A stretch of 64,000 bases of DNA, taken from NCBI GenBank assembly GCA_030407315.1, contig JALQPE010001855.1, forward strand, positions 1 through 64,000, given 5' to 3'. The position numbers and the translations under genes were made by a program. Positions 63,301-64,000 of the stretch are shown piece by piece. Below the pieces are notes generated by a model. That model was not told the DNA's origin. It saw nothing but the letters and a program-made list of their open reading frames with translations, and searched no databases. This DNA is from Asparagopsis taxiformis (lineage: Eukaryota > Rhodophyta > Florideophyceae > Bonnemaisoniales > Bonnemaisoniaceae). How positions within the stretch are numbered: the stretch's first letter is position 1; the number at the start of each line of letters is the position of its first letter.

Positions 63301-64000
63301 CTACAGCCCCGAGCCCAAATGTATCACTACGTTGGGCGTCTGGATGCAAATCACTACCACATCTATAATGCAAGCGAAGATAAAATCAGCCGCTGCCGCA
63401 TTCATGATTTCAAGCCATACAACTCCAACACAGACCCTGTAGCGACCAGTATGGCCGCGCACACTCGATCTGCAACAACTGTCAACTCACCCCAAATAGA
63501 ACAAAGTTTCAGCCACCCCACAACATTACAGCAAGCGCGTCAAGCACACGATGCCCATGAATGGTCTCTCTCCTGGAACAAAGAACTAGACTCACTAGAG
63601 CAGAGAGGTACCATAACATACATCCCCAAGAGTCAACTTCCCCCGAACACAAAACTCCTCCCCGTCAAGATGGTTCTTAAAACAAAGACCGACGCCAATG
63701 GCAATCCAATGACACGGAAAACAAGATGTAATCTTCGCGGCGACATGCAAAAACCAAACGTACACTACGACCCTGATAACATCACGTCACCCGTGGCCGA
63801 TCGCGACGCAGTACGCACGGCACTGGCTATTGCAGCGGCACATGGATACGACGTGCATCACTGGGATATAGAGTCGGCGTTCCTCCACGAAACGTTTGGA
63901 GATGACAAACCCCTGTATATCCATCAACCCCCGCGATTCGACGGTTCTTTTAAGTATCCTGGATATGTGGGAAAAGTCACTGGCAACATTTATGGCGCCA
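60370..64000 (+). CDS. Copia gag-pol polyprotein, partial (3' end outside window)
   Basis: ATG at 60370 (MTDPNVTTPSTLP), open to the window edge, covering gag, the zinc knuckle, protease, integrase and the first part of RT (GNIYGA at the end). Same sequence as the left-arm ORF. Confidence 0.9.
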   Translation, partial: MTDPNVTTPSTLPSPIPLSPSLSPRFDIPPLTSDNITQWCNTIECHATLYDLTDYLNDPPPTTPVNPTAYKIHQQKTALARLLIIPNISPEILRGVSPSIITSPTPVIYQHLKNKLSAIHPKNSSANLRRRANQITYVSGTPIETYIQRHTDLRELMIQSEYPHIDDDSTTVEFILNGLYDTPEYASLLRDLANYHNFHDGRRPTLELVTTMLIEHEQATSACHQHPIPSPPQPFTYPTRTSTLLHQHNPPIITTPPPSPYSYIPQMRLASPPSPNKPRHHKRFALHKVRHPPPGHQGLWCTFHGSSTHNTNQCFTRQRSLNQQQRGSTPSPSQSNHAASNSPPLPYTSLHPPPIHPQIHPPNFHSPLLLPPHPTHQPSTHSPPMPQTPLSPPSHSPYGEVHSPSHDNDRMTYHTEIMSPHEINHTSDLYLLDSGASPTHTRHPYPSMVAHPSSTITASGQQAPLTHHGPLSLQISPHHTVHIPHAVSMPSAKHNLLSVGQLAKQNDVIFKKDAAYITTPHPLPDNIQVIAKAPCHNNLYYLPTSPITSPVQDKHTQCHGARAQPTSKNINIPKSHNTRRQPNHPTAPPRAFNPKTTTPRPFRLSGTRTAKPSIPQQIKQNGKKVTFATPLVQPEPHQIRLPSPQHRSKAVKDNTPATQQPKPPIQQQVYPPHASPHNRTTNKITPPTHNPTAPLIQSNNIPSSATKSITLTPPIRPKATKTLTSTDQDYHEWHLRLGHLHPKRIHHLAVHGRVTGLPDTLKHSPPPDLTCTGCAIGKQTSAPFRPRPRTAQLCAHIHTDVCGPFNPPSLHNNRYFATFLDEHSRFLHVHVSPRKNQAASHIQQHISTIHANTPFRVTDITMDNAKEYFSNSLKQFYDSEHITTHPTIPHSPQENALAERVNRTLMETTRSLLLTSGLPTKLWDYALHASVDYHNHSPHKTHGQTPMAVWTGKTPDITTFLTFGQLGHVHDRKPKSKLQPRAQMYHYVGRLDANHYHIYNASEDKISRCRIHDFKPYNSNTDPVATSMAAHTRSATTVNSPQIEQSFSHPTTLQQARQAHDAHEWSLSWNKELDSLEQRGTITYIPKSQLPPNTKLLPVKMVLKTKTDANGNPMTRKTRCNLRGDMQKPNVHYDPDNITSPVADRDAVRTALAIAAAHGYDVHHWDIESAFLHETFGDDKPLYIHQPPRFDGSFKYPGYVGKVTGNIYGA

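Larger units (their letters stand above)
59978..64000 (+). mobile_element. Copia element, right arm of head-to-head pair (cut by window end)
   Basis: 5' LTR, primer site, leader and polyprotein in plus orientation. From 60125 on it is the mirror of the left arm (left position = 120102 minus right position) with no difference seen in the parts compared. The 3' part and 3' LTR lie outside the window. Confidence 0.9.

Overview
The window looks like nuclear DNA of a repeat-rich eukaryote with nearly intronless genes. A florideophyte red alga of the Chondrus type is my best guess, from the mix of Copia and chromodomain Ty3/gypsy elements, the long single-exon ORFs and the roughly balanced base composition. 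No rRNA or tRNA gene or species-diagnostic housekeeping gene was found, so the organism is an inference. Several ORFs open on GTG or TTG. In a eukaryote I treat those starts as unreliable and prefer ATG.

Layout. 1-7677: an epigenetic-looking module of (i) a decayed DNA methyltransferase (DPPY type) fused to a SET domain and (ii) a ParB-like gene that overlaps, in the -1 frame, a 2OG-Fe(II)/phytanoyl-dioxygenase-like ORF; the two are probably one fused gene with a frameshift. 8036-9460: array of a satellite-like repeat (called R1 here). 9373-11091: a G-rich duplicated segment (E). 11091-14237: two convergent hypothetical genes. 14766-15118: a dense cluster of ACAGTAAA palindromes, then a diverged tandem duplication. 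16380-22385: more R1 copies in inverted arrangement around a decayed gene. 22303-24017: the second E copy, cutting a ParB gene fragment. 24018-29140: an inverted copy of the ParB promoter and R1, then a second, better preserved but also broken methyltransferase-SET copy and another R1. 29323-31598: a broken coiled-coil gene.

31850-46740 is retrotransposon-rich: a 5'-truncated Copia; a complete, young Ty3/gypsy element on the minus strand (35136-40371, TSD CGTAT); an intact-looking secreted Cys-rich gene (40544-41407) whose promoter the gypsy element entered; and a Copia element with identical LTRs (41865-46740, TSD CCAAT) but broken ORFs. 48165-48485 holds two 77-bp TG...CA mini-elements, each with a perfect 5-bp target duplication. 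51476-54456 holds a truncated and an intact WD40 gene. 54694-64000 is a head-to-head pair of apparently identical Copia elements around one LTR; the right one runs off the window.

How parts relate. R1 copies sit beside each gene of the methyltransferase/ParB/oxygenase set, and the same R1-to-promoter junction lies before both the ParB gene and the coiled-coil gene. I infer that these genes belong to a repeat-associated, possibly mobile, chromatin/DNA-modification system, now decaying here. No transposase was recognised, so mobility is unproven.
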